From Topomyia yanbarensis (lineage: Eukaryota > Arthropoda > Insecta > Diptera > Culicidae), in assembly GCF_030247195.1 (NCBI RefSeq), contig NC_080671.1, positions 469,026,766 through 469,090,765 on the forward strand: DNA of 64,000 nt, in the 5' to 3' direction. Positions 46,190-57,338 of the stretch are shown in pieces. How positions within the stretch are numbered: position 1 is the stretch's first letter; each line of letters opens with the position of its first letter. A program made the translations under genes and the position numbers. The notes beneath the pieces were generated by a model that was not told the origin of the DNA, did not search any database, and saw only the letters and a list, made by a program, of their open reading frames with translations.

Positions 46190-47650
46190 CTAAAATATCT
46201 AAACGGCGATCAACGGCAAAAGATAAAAAACAATAGGAGAACAAAATATTAAAAGAACTATAAAATCAACCAAATAAACAAATTAATGTCAATAGTCTAA
46301 AAATGTTTAATCGAGAAAAACCAAAACAAAACCTATAAAAAAATTGATAAAAGAAAACAGGCAACTAGAAAAACATATTGCGAAGATTAAAAAAGTCGAA
46401 CATTATTGAACAAATGGTGAAAATAATGAAAAATCGATAGGAAAGTAGGAAATTTTTTAGAATCAATGAAAATGAAAAAAAAACTACTTAAAAGAATACA
46501 AATATTACAATAAAAATGCATAAAACTGAAATACTCGATAAATCAAGAATAATAAAATTTATTAAACATTAAAAACAAGACATATTTAAAGCAATAGAAA
46601 AAAATAAAACGTTAAGAATGCATAAAACAAGTGGAGTATATATAAAAGACAAGAATAAAATAACCATAGAGAAATTTTAAAAAATGGATGAGCCAGAAAA
46701 TTTTGAAAAACTGGAAAATTGAAATGATGAAAATACGAAAAAGTGAAGAAAATTGGAAGTATTGAACAAAAACGGAGCAAACAGACAAAATAGAAAACAA
46801 AAAATAGTAGGAAAAAGCCAACATGGTATACTATAGAATCACAAAAATGAAGATATTAACACGAAAAAATGAATAAAATGGATATTATTTAAAAAATAAA
46901 AAAAAGCAAAAATAAATTCAAACAACGAACTAAATGTAAAATTAAGAAAAAGTGCGCCTAGTGTCAAGAAAAAATAAATCAAATGTTTTTTAGGAAAATA
47001 AAAAAAATCAATGTTAACGTATACGAAAATAAATCGAAAACATGAAGAAATAACAATAACGAATTAAATCTTAACAAAAAGGTATAAAAAATTAAATTAA
47101 ATGAACAATGGGAAAAAATAAAACTACGATAAACGAAAAGCTAAAAACTAGAAAATGAGGAAGAAAATAGGAGAAAGGTAAAAAATTAAACAATAAGACA
47201 AATTGGAATAAATTTGAATAAATAAAATTGCTTTTGGAAATGCAAAAAAAGAAAAGAAAGGAAATAGAAAAAGGTTATGACAAGAATAAATGTAGTAAAT
47301 AGACAAATGCTAAAAACTAGATGGAATGACAAAAGAAACAAATTAAAAAGCAGGGTATTAAAATATGAAACAATAAGAAAAAAAAGGAGAATGTTCTCGA
47401 AAAAATGCGAATAAAATTAAATAACAGAGAAAAAACTATAAATTAAAGTAAGTGATAGTGATAGCAATAGAAAAAAGCAAAAGTAAGCATCGTAAAAAGA
47501 TGGATAAAATAAAAGTATGCAAATAAAAAAGGCAGAATCTTACAATTGTAGAAATACAAATACAATCCACAACTTCAAAAAATAGATCAATGAAATTTTA
47601 ACAAAATAAAAAATCCATCTAAGAATAAAAAAATGGTAAAAATGAGAAAC
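46190..47650 (+). repeat. A-rich strand-asymmetric tract
   Basis: About 1.4 kb in which the plus strand is dominated by A with scattered G, in words such as GAAAAATAAAA, with few C. Open frames on the minus strand (46586-46824) are just Phe/Leu/Ser readings of this bias. It looks like an expanded degenerate simple sequence inside the hAT element. Confidence 0.6.
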
Positions 47651-48458
47651 ATGAATCAAATTTCAAATAAGGCTTTTGGTTGGATTTTACGCTATGCTAG
47701 TTTCGAAAACATTCATAATTCTATAAAAACATGAATTGTCTTTTATTTGTGTTGGTGTGTTAGCACACCTTAAAATAATTTACAAGAATGTTGTAATTGA
47801 TTTCTAGAAAATAGTTCAAAAATAGAAATAAAATCGTTACGTTCAGGAAGCGACGTTCAAAATCTCACGCTCACTCCTCTAAAATGAAAAGATTTTGTAT
47901 GCGGATTTAACTTGCTACATTAGTTAGCTTATCTTGCTAACTAGATGATTTTGTTTGGTTGCAGAGTTAAATGTTCTCTTCGAAATCAACCAAGCACAAT
48001 TTAGCAATTTGGTTGAACGTATGCTTCTTAGAACATTAAACCATTGAAGCGAAGGTTCAAGGGGGTAAAGTAAACCCAAATGGCACTTTTAAAATAATAT
48101 TTGTCAACGCTAAGAGGGGCCCTTCTTGACAATTAGGGCCTGCAACCCGAGGATGATGTTTATGAGGACTGGGTGCTTGGCGATTCCTGGCAAAGGAAAG
48201 GGCAACGCAAAATTGCAAAATAATCCAATGGATTCTTCCGGGCGACTTCGGATTTACCTGAACGAAGACACGGAACTCGCCTTCAAAAACCGGTGTGGCA
48301 ACCCTAAGCAGGGTTTTTTCTTTCAATACTAATCCAGCGCTTTCGAAGATTGGAAATTCAATAAATCAAAAAAATCGATTTCAAATTGGCGAAATTTGAA
48401 GACAACCTCATGACTTCTAATCAAACCATTTAATTGTTTAACCTTTAAAAGTCTGATC

Positions 48459-48628
48459 ATATTTTTGCTTCGATTATAGACGTTTTAACCTTAAGGTCAT
48501 TCGCTTCTTCATTCAGGTTAGGAGTTTTTGCTATTACAAATCTCTATTCCTTCGTGCGGGGTTGGGATTCGAACCCAGATGAGCTGCGTACATGACATTC
48601 AATGTACGAATTCCGCTATGCCCGCTCG
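48459..48628 (-). mobile_element. tRNA-derived SINE, about 170 bp
   Basis: On the minus strand it begins CGAGCGGGCATAGCGGAATT (A-box region), has a B box GGGTTCGAATCCC, then CAACCCCGCACG. The 3' part has GCGAATGACCTTAAGGTTAA. AGTCTGATC is duplicated exactly on both sides (48450-48458 and 48629-48637). A and B boxes are internal RNA polymerase III promoter parts; the SINE would be moved by a LINE enzyme in trans. It resembles the tRNA-related SINEs of Aedes (Feilai type; from memory). It is nested in the hAT element. Confidence 0.8.
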
Positions 48629-49351
48629 AGTCTGATCTTGTTTCGATACGAGAATTAGGTTGGTATAAATATAGTTGATAGCAAATATGCAATAGTTTAG
48701 AATTTTCGTTATTCTAGTTACCTCATACACAATATGTTGAATTTTTAATCGCATTCTCAAATAAATTTTTGTCGAAAAAGTATTTGTCAAAATTTTAGTT
48801 TCTGTTAAAAATCCGGGCCCCCTTCAAAACTTCGGGCCCGGGGGGAAACACGCCGGTCCCCCCCCCCCCCTCTCGGCGGCCCTGGATGGAGGACAAGAGT
48901 TTCAATAAAGAGTAAAAATTATAGCTATCTTAAAACTAGGAATACAGAAGACTAATTTGAATTTTTTAACTAAAACTTATGCTTGGTCAAGATATTCAGA
49001 GGGTGGCTTATTTCCGCATCAGTGTAGCAGCAGTTGTATCAAGGACAGGGAAAGAAGAGCAAAACTTGCAACTTTCGCTCGAACGTTGGGGGGGGGGGGG
49101 GGGAAGGGGGATCAGCGAAACAAATTTGCGCCTCAGTCTAGTAAGTCGTCGAGTACCGGATTGGCGGATGGTATTCTTCGGACCCGCGGGGAATCCTTCA
49201 AAAGTCATCGGACCTCGAGTCGCTCTCGCTTCAGTTTCCTTCTATGTAGGCGTAGTGGTAAGGGCGACGGCGGTTACATAGTGGCACTCTGGAGCTGATC
49301 GGTTCCACAAGGCAGGAGGAAACTCTAAAAACGAGAAATAAAAGAGAGGGG

Positions 49352-52300
49352 CTAAATTGGGATATTTATCGTTTTTATGAAGGTATAAATAAGGGACATA
49401 TAGGGGAAATCACGAGTTGCCAGCATATCTCGGACTGGTACATTGGGTGGTCTACCTCGGGCCCGAAGGGATTCCTTTAACTGAGACCTGGCGTCACAAT
49501 ACCCGGCGCATACCCAGACAACGTGTTCGATGTCGTGATAGCCCTCGTCACAAGCGCACAGACTACTCTCCGCAAGCCCAATACGCCGCAAATGCGCATC
49601 CATGGTGTAGTGATTGGACATAAGTCGGGACATTACGCGAATAAAATCCCGACCCACATCCATCCCCCCGAACCAAGGCTTCGTTGATACCTTTGGGATA
49701 ATCGAATGTAGCCATCGTCCAAGTTCCCCGTTGCTCCACGAGGTTTGCCAACTGTTGAGCGTCCTCTGACGACAAATACTAAAAAATTCGTTGAAGCAGA
49801 TTGGTCTTTCGTATATGTCACCATTTAATGCGCCCACCTTTGCTAATGAGTCGGCCTTTTCATTGCCCGGGATAGAACAATGAGAGGGGACCCAAACAAA
49901 GGTAATCTGATAAGATTTTTCAGATAACGTACACAAGGACTCCTGTATCATCCCCAGAAAATACGGGAGTTGCTTTTTAGGCTTCACCACACGAAGAGCC
50001 TCGATAGAGCTGAGGCTGTCCGAAACGATGAAGTAGTGATCTGTGGGCAGAGTGTCGATGATCCCAAGGGTGTACTGAATTGCAGCTAACTCTGCGACGT
50101 AAACTGAAGCGGGATCATTGAGCTTGAATGAAGCGGTGATAGTATTGTTGAAGATACCGAAGCCAGTGGACCCATCGAGATTTGATCCGTCAGTGTAAAA
50201 CATTTTGTCGCAGTCGACTTCTCGGAATTTATTATAAAATATATTGGGGATCACTTGCGGGCGTATATGGTCCGGGATTCCACGAATCTCTTCCTTCATG
50301 GATGTGTCGAAGAATACAGTTGAATCAGAAGTATCTAGGAAACGAACACGGTTGGGAGTATACGAAGAAGGATTAATGCACTGTGCCATGTAGTCGAAGT
50401 ACAAGGACATAAATCGGGTTTGAGAATTAAGCTCGACGAGCCTCTCGAAGTTTTCAATCACCAACGGGTTCAGAATGTCGCATCGGATGAGCAATCGATA
50501 TGAGAGTTCCCAAAATCGATTTTTTAGCGGAAGAACGCCCGCCAGCACTTCGAGACTCATCGTATAGGTCGAGTGCATGCAACCCAAGGCAATGCGCAAG
50601 CAACGATACTGGATTCTCTCCAGTTTGATGAAGTGTATGTTCGCAGCGGAGCGGAAACTGAAACACCCGTACTCCATCACCGACAATATCGTTGTTTGGT
50701 ACAACCTGATCAGGTCTCCTGGGTGAGCACCCCACCATGTTCCAGTTATTGTTCGGAGAAAATTGATCCTTTGTTGGCATTTCTGTTTCAGATACCTAAT
50801 GTGACATCCCCAGGTACCTTTAGAGTCGAACCAGACCCCGAGATATTTAAATGTGAAAACCTGGTTGATCGTTGCACCCATTAATAAAAGCTGGAGTTCC
50901 GCCGGCTCACGCTTCCTAGAAAAAACAACCAACTCAGTTTTCTCCGTGGAGAACTCAATACCCAGCTGAAGAGCCCAAGCAGACAAATTGTCCAAGGTAT
51001 TTTGTAATGGTCCTTGCAAGTCGGCAGCTTTGGGCCCTGTGACAGAGACCACGCCGTCGTCTGCAAGTTGCCTTAGCGTGCATGAATTGGCAAGACAATC
51101 GTCAATGTCATTCACGTAAAAATTGTAGAGTAGGGGACTTAGACATGAGGCCTGGGGAAGACCCATGTAGCTAAATCGCGATGTTGTTAAATCGCCATGC
51201 GAAAAGTGCATGTGCTTTTCAGACAACAGGTTTAGCAAAAAGTTATTTAAAATTGGTGAAAGACCATGCTGGTGCAGCTTCTCTGACAGAATGTTGATAG
51301 AAACTGAGTCAAAAGCCCCCTTAATATCCAAGAAGACTGATGCCATCTGCTCTTTGTTAGCATAGGCCATTTGGATTTCTGTAGAAAGCAACGCAAGGCA
51401 ATCGTTCGTCCCTTTGCCTTTGCGAAAGCCAAATTGTGTATCTGACAGTAAGCCATTTGCTTCAACCCAATTGTCGAGGCGGAACAAGATCATTTTCTCG
51501 AACAACTTCCTAATACAGGACAGCATTGCAATCGGCCGATACGAGTTGTGGTCGGAGGCTGGTTTTCCTGGTTTTTGGATGGCGATGACCTTCACTTGCC
51601 TCCATTCATAAGGGACAATGTTACCCTCAAGAAACTTGTTAAATAAATTCAACAAGCGCCTTTTTGCAGTGTCAGGCAGATTCTTCAGCAAGTTGAATTT
51701 GATTCTGTCTAACCCTGGGGCGTTATTGTTGCACGATAAGAGAGCAAGTGAGAACTCCACCATCGAAAACGGTGTTTCGTTCGCGGTATCGTGAGGATAC
51801 GCGGCGCGGCACGTTTTCTGTACCGGGACAGAGTCCGGACAGATCTTCTTGGCGAAAGCAAATATCCAACGGTTTGAATATTCCACGTTCTCGTTGGTAC
51901 TATTACGGTTACGCATACGTCGAGCCGTACCCCAAAGAGTGCTCATCGCTGTTTCTCTCGTTAACCCGTCGACGAACCGGCGCCAATAACTGCGTTTTTT
52001 GGATTTCATTAGACTCTTCATTCGCCTTTCTAACGACGCGTACTGATGATAGCTAGCCTTATATGCAGTGTACTTTTCCGCGTACAGTTCTGAGCACTCT
52101 TTATCCCACCACAGGGTGGGAGACCGTCCATGGGTATTCGCGCTGGGTACTGGTTTAGTCTGAGCTTGATTCGCACTGTCGAGAATCAAGCCAGCCAAAA
52201 ACCTGTACTCTTCCTCCGGAGCAAGTTCTTGAGTGGATTCGATTTTAACGGATATCGCGGTCGCGTAACTCTTCCAATCAATGTTCCGTGTGAGGTCATA

Positions 52301-53074
52301 TGAGACATTGATTGTTTCCGATGGTCTTGAACCGTTAGGAATTGAAATCACGATAGGCAAATGATCGCTACCGTGGGGATCAGGGATCACCTTCCACATG
52401 CAATCTAACTGTAGCGATGTCGAGCAAAGCGACAAATCCAACGCGCTTGCGCGTGCTGGTGGTGTAGGAATCCGCGTCATTTCTCCCGTGTTTAAGATGG
52501 TCTTGTTGAAATTGTCGCAAAGATCTTGGATTAATGTTGATCTATTATCATCATGAAGACAACCCCATACCAAGGCGAATGACCCTTGGGGTTAAAGCCC
52601 AAATAAACAAACACAAACACAACCCCATACCGTACCGTGCGAGTTAAAGTCTCCCAGAACTAGCCGCGGTGCCGGTAAGGATTCCGTGATATTACAAAGC
52701 GTTCGGTGCCCTACCGAGGCTCTAGGAGGAATGTAGATGGAAGCAATGCAAAGGTCTTTGCCTTTGATTAGAACTTGACAAGCGACAATTTCAATGCCTG
52801 GTGTCGAAGGGAGGTTAATTCGGTTGAAAGAATAGCACTTTTTAATCCCCAAAAGTACTCTTCCGTAAGGGTTTTCTCGATCCAGACGAATTATATTAAA
52901 GTCGTGGAAGTTGAGATTTATATCGGAAGTTAACCAAGTTTCACATAATGCGAAAGCATCACATTTTAAACTATTTAGTAAAAATTTAAAGGAATCGTTT
53001 TTCGGGAGGATACTTCTGCTGTTCCACTGTAGAACAGTGATCGAATCGGTGACCTCGTTCGATGACTTAGCCAT
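49352..53074 (-). pseudogene. I-clade LINE ORF2: EN-RT-RNase H-CCHC, one stop
   Basis: ORF2 starts at ATG 53074. The endonuclease spans 53074-52631 and continues after the insert: QWNSRS, LCETWL, LGDFNSHG, then PHGSDHLPI near 52380. The RT follows: WRQVKVIAIQKPGKP, YRPIAML, FLDIKGAFDSVS (motif A), GLPQASCLSPLLYN (B), LADDGVVS (C, about 51060). RNase H has YTDGS (50198), AELAAI, SDSLSS (50020) and NEKADSLAK, so all four acidic positions are present. The C-terminus has CACDEGYHDIEHVVWVC, a CCHC-like finger typical of I elements. The only visible lesion is a 60-bp gain (50-bp insert plus 10-bp duplication) that keeps frame but adds one TAA. Without it ORF2 would be about 1220 codons. It makes the nicking and copying enzyme for target-primed reverse transcription. 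Confidence 0.9.
52571..52620 (+). mobile_element. 50-bp SINE-tail insertion in the endonuclease
   Basis: The insert runs from CAAGGCGAATGACCCTTGGG to an end in AAATAAACAAACACAAACAC. AACCCCATAC is duplicated exactly on both sides (52561-52570 and 52621-52630). GCGAATGACC..GGTTAAA is the 3' region of the SINE at 48459. It is therefore an extreme 5'-truncated retroposition carrying only the tail. It contributes the single in-frame TAA of ORF2. Confidence 0.85.
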
Positions 53075-53228
53075 CGAAGGATACGATCGCTGCAAGGAGG
53101 GGCCATTTAGCAGTCAACTGTTTCAAAAATGTTTGCACCATAGGGAGAAAATGTATCAGAATGCTTTTAAGAGGATCAGTAACATTGAAAGTTGTGAAAA
53201 TTGAGTCCAATGTTTGAGGCAAATGTGA
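53067..53228 (-). pseudogene. I-clade LINE ORF1, C-terminal end only
   Basis: The minus strand reads LPQTLDSIFTTFN to WPLLAAIVSFDG, then TAA at 53067. The same ending (PLQSSLISFDG) precedes ORF2 in the copy at 22904. The ATG of ORF2 (53074) lies within the last codons, giving an 8-base overlap ATGGCTAA. The rest of ORF1 is missing by 5' truncation. Confidence 0.75.
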
Positions 53229-55807
53229 ATACGTATACCTAATTTCTTTGCGGTTGCATACGTGCATGATAGCAATCGGTGCTTTCGTCGTTGCGCTAAC
53301 ACGAAAAATTTCTGAGCAACAAATTTACGCAAATCGATGGAAAGTGTAATGCAGGTTTATTATTTACGTTAATTAATTCCACGTTTATTCTATTGGATCG
53401 TATACTTTTCAAATTATAACATAATTTAAGTAAGAATAATATTATATTCTATACAATTTTACATTTAATCATGGCAAACGAAATATTTTCTACATTTAGC
53501 TATTATAGCTATAATTGTGGTAACCGAGATAGAGAGCAAGTTCACCCTTTCTCCACTTTTGCTTTCTCGTGATCGGCTTATAGGGCAAACGTACCAGAAC
53601 GGTAGCAAATTAATTAGGCAGGGCGATAGTGACTAATTTCGAGGATGGTGGATTTCACCAAATTGTTCTTCATTCCTCGCGTACAAATTGTGTCATCATA
53701 TGGTATTTTTGAAAAATTAAAAATTCATTTCCAAAATTGTTGGTAAATCATGTTATGCTAGAAACAAGCTACTGCTTTTTCCGTTTTGAGATATTTTCAA
53801 TTAATAATGGAATCTATACTATTCATCTATATCTATAAATCAGCACAACATCACAATCCTGTTCAAAATTCTACAGTCATACAACAAATGCGCAGAATCA
53901 TTTTCTTTGTCTTTCGCAAGCTCCGAAAGAAAAAACAGGCCATTAGCTGCGAGGAGGAAAAAAAATTAAATTTCCATAATTTTAATCATTTTAGCCCAGA
54001 AACCACCATCATTTCCCAGGTGTAGGTCATTATTGAAAAAGAAGTCCATCCGTTTCTTCTTCCTGTGTATTTAGTCTTTCAAAACCATTAGCACCAAAAT
54101 GCCCGGCGACGAGTAGCCGGCTTACTGTCTTTATGAATTTCGATCCCCTGTGAGACTAATTCATTTCATTGAACTTCTGGCAGAGCATTGTTTTAATGTC
54201 CACAAAAAGACGGTGCACCGGTGGTGCCCTGTAATGTCCCGTATTAAAATCCAATATCGAATTTTAGAAGGTTTCTCCCCCAAAAAACGACGGAAGAAGC
54301 CCAGCCCGTTCCTTGCCGCCGAACAGTTTGAGGTGAGGTATTAAAATCTTCTGTGGCTACTTAAGAGCGAAACCAGCAACTTTGTATGCACAAGTTTATT
54401 AGTCCAATAACTCTGGCCCACTCTGTTCCGGTCTGGTCAGAGCATGGCGGGAAGCAATATTTAACATATGTTGCATCTTCCTATGCTAGGATTCACTTCG
54501 GCGTACGGGGCATCTAACTATCCGCTTCCGGAGAATTTTCTTCGACCCCCTCTCGGCAGCGACTTGATACTCGTACAAATGATTTAATTCATATTTAACA
54601 GAATGCGAAATCTTATTCGAGTTCGGCTTCGTCTAGCACGCTTCGGTATGCCGGTCAGGATCTGTTAAAGTTTGAGCCCCCCACCGGCGCGTCTTGTCGT
54701 AGATGTTGCTTAGCCTTTGCCTTATCCGGCGACTGATGTGAGAAAAGGAACAACATGGTTTAAAAGTTTTCATCTTTGCGGCTTTCTAATGGTTTTTCAG
54801 TGGTGTCAGATCGATTGATAATATTTTGTGACGAACGATGCCCTCAATTTAATTTATCTTGCAATATAAAAGTTTTCTTGGTTGTTTTTAATAACAATAT
54901 CAGTGTAGTTGGCATCACTGCCATTGTCTCTACCCCCTCATCAGGAGAGTCCGCAAAACAGCAGCAGGTCGTTGTCTCTTCTAAACAAAATTGGCATCGA
55001 AAACCCGGTCGCTTCACTCCATCCATGGCCATTGAAAACTAGTCGGTCCAGTTAAGCGTGTCGTGTTTCGTGGTTCTCTTGAAGCCAAGCGCACGAAATT
55101 ATTGTTTTGCATCCCTCTGGCCCCTTTTTGCATGAACCGACCTACCACCTAACTATGTCTTACAAGGAGTTGTGAATCCGGAAACATAATCTTTTCTTGC
55201 ATAAACAGGATTCACCTACACCAGTCATCGTTCGTGTACTGCTTTCATAGTTTGCATTGATGGAAGAAGGCATCCTTCTTACGGATTGAGTCATGTGTCT
55301 CATGTGAGCTCGGATCTTGCACCATATATGTATGCTAGATTATAAGATTTCGATGATTTTCCGGCAACCGAAAGGACAGACTGGCGGCTCCGGTTGTTTT
55401 CCGGAACAGGAACCCCTTTCTCTTGGCATTGCTGCTATTATTGTATCCCATCCTCCCCCCAAACACTGGCATCCTGATAGCCGAAGGAGCAAACGTAAAT
55501 TCTTGGAACCTACTCGAACATTCGAGATGGAAATGAAATGTAATTACATTGTGACGATTTTAATGAATTGATCTTGATGGTATTATATTGGATTTTCGGT
55601 TGAGTACCAAATCACTCGTTGCAAGAGTCGCTTAAAGGTTAGCTCACACTGTTCCGTTCTGGTACCGTGCAGTGGAATGGTAATAATACAGGTAAATAGT
55701 TCATTTTTATTTTTAGTTTCTTTTAATGTGTCTCAAATCTTTATATACTGCCATAAAAACAAATTAAAGAAGCGATCCCGATTAATATACTGAAAATGCA
55801 ACTTTTC
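53229..55807. other. Apparently unique DNA, no gene recognised
   Basis: Moderate GC, no transposon ends or protein domains. Open frames at 53786-54025, 54776-55042 and 55317-55571 are short and without known family. Confidence 0.4.
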
Positions 55808-55811
55808 TTAA

Positions 55812-57228
55812 CCCATTCATGACCATGTTGTTTGTGGACAACAACGTTTTTAACCGTTGTGTATCCGACGCGGTACCCGGGTAACTTTTTAGGTTTCAAT
55901 TAATAAAATTCCCATGTTTTATCCATAGCTGGAAATCGAAACTTTGCGACATCTTAGAACTTCACTAAGTCAAGCTTTTGGGTTAATAATATTGTTGATA
56001 TAGTAAGGGAGGGAGTTAGGAGGGGCTCCTGAATTTTTTTACTACGTAACAGGCCGACGTGGGTACCCGGGTACCCACAAAACTGAAATACCAATAACTA
56101 AGGTAATTTCCAACCGATTTTGATGCTTTTGGGTGTTTTGGATTCAGGAACTCAACCGCTTTTGGACGTGGTAAAAATGAATCGGGTTACTTCATTCGGT
56201 TTCCTGGGATTCCGGATTTCCGGAAGCAGGTTCCAGTACTGGGATACTATTTGTGAACTTCAATGGAATACTGGCAATATGGGTATCAAAATTCTTGGAA
56301 TTGCATCAGTAGGCTGTATCTCGTGGTTATGGAACCATTTGGTGATTTGACCCCGGAACGGACATTCCGGAGCAGGTTCCCGTGGGGCCGTGAGTGGCCA
56401 TTCCATTCCAATTCCATTTTTTAAATTGCCGTAGTGTCCCGTAACAATAAATAACAGACTTCCGAGACAATTTGAAGAGTTTTGATACTAATATTGCTAG
56501 GACATTATTAAAATTCACAAATCATACCCTAGTTCTGGAACATTACCCCGGAAAATCCGGATTACCAAGAACCAGATCCATTCATCCGGTTCAACTGAAT
56601 CGAAAAGTGGACGAGTTTCTGAATCCAAAACATCTAAAAGTGTCCAAATCGGTTAAAGGAAGCCATAGTTATGAGCATTTCAAATTGTGGGTACCCGGGT
56701 ACCCACGTTGGCCTGTTAAAGGTGTTTTTTTTGTTGGGCACATAACTGTTAAACAGCTATAACTCTTGATTGAGGCAAGATTTGCTCACAAAAACAAGTA
56801 AGGATAATAAACCTGACTATTGCCTTTCATTTGAGTACTAACAGTTACAAGGATCAGCTGTAGAATTAAAGTTATTGCAATTAGTCAGATTGGATTCCAA
56901 TGGAGCAGTGCTGCCAGGGACAGTTTACGTTGACGACGAAAAATGATTTTTTCATATATTTTCGTTATTGTTCAATATTATTGAAAACTGATAAAACTTA
57001 TCAATTTAGAGTGCCTTTGGCTACGATTTCCACGTAAGTGGACTATTGTAAATATTCTAGGAGAATTGTATTGAGCATTGAAAGGTAAAAATTCAGCAGC
57101 TTCTAGCACTGCGAGGGAAGCACCAATTTTTATGGAAAATGCTTTTCGTTTTTCTTGACCCCACCGTTTTCAAGGAAAAATAGTTTTGAGATCCTACGTG
57201 CACTAGAAAAAAGTTGGGCATGAAAGGG
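55812..57228. mobile_element. TTAA-flanked piggyBac-like element, 1417 bp
   Basis: TTAA lies on both sides (55808-55811 and 57229-57232). The ends CCCATTCATGACCA and TGGGCATGAAAGGG are inverted with two differences. No transposase is recognised, so it would be non-autonomous. It contains a fold-back structure at 56047-56718. Confidence 0.65.
56047..56718. mobile_element. Fold-back element with palindromic ends
   Basis: The left end TAACAGGCCGAC and right end GTTGGCCTGTTA are inverted. Each arm carries the 20-base perfect palindrome GTGGGTACCCGGGTACCCAC (56059-56078 and 56687-56706). Inverted similarity continues about 150 bases inward (GTTTTGGATTCAGGAACTC on the left against GAGTTTCTGAATCCAAAAC on the right). 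No target duplication is clear. It may be an insertion in the TTAA-flanked element or its internal inverted repeats. Confidence 0.7.
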
Positions 57229-57338
57229 TTAAGAGTGTGAATCTATGTTTATTTGCTCGTACATCCCGACAGACAAATTTCATAGCAGTATCACGAGAAC
57301 ATTGATATTGACGTCTTTGAACATTTTTTATTTATTTA

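Larger units (their letters stand above)
45860..48884. mobile_element. 3.0-kb hAT-type element in the LINE 3' UTR
   Basis: The ends CAGGGCCGCAGAGAG and CTCTCGGCGGCCCTG are inverted (14 of 15 match). GATGGAGG is duplicated exactly on both sides (45852-45859 and 48885-48892). An 8-bp duplication with CAGGG ends is the hAT signature. GGGCCCGGGGGG lies just inside both ends. The 3025-bp interior holds no transposase, a very A-rich tract at about 46190-47650, and a SINE at 48459-48628, so it is non-autonomous. Confidence 0.85.
45464..53228 (-). mobile_element. I-clade LINE, 5'-truncated, with nested insertions
   Basis: Minus-strand order: end of ORF1 (53228-53067), ORF2 (53074-49352), then a 3' UTR to the A-rich tail at 45464. 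The 3' UTR is about 850 bp without its insertion and contains units of about 68 bp starting ATCTTAARACTAG (seen at about 45548, 45615, 45750, 45820 and 48928). Insertions: a hAT element at 45860-48884 and a SINE tail at 52571-52620. The 5' end is truncated inside ORF1 near 53228. No firm target duplication was found. It is the best-preserved of at least five relatives in the window and probably the youngest. Confidence 0.8.

Noticed and set aside
48555..48628. tRNA gene on the minus strand
   Set aside because: A and B boxes are present, but the body does not form a proper cloverleaf, and it has a SINE 3' part and flanking target duplications.
49008..49298. Open frames with Gly/Pro runs around 49090
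   Set aside because: They are readings of a G run within the LINE 3' UTR.
45464..53240. Target duplication TGAATGTAAATATC / TGAATACGTATACC for the I-clade LINE
   Set aside because: Only about 9 of 14 positions agree, too weak to claim.
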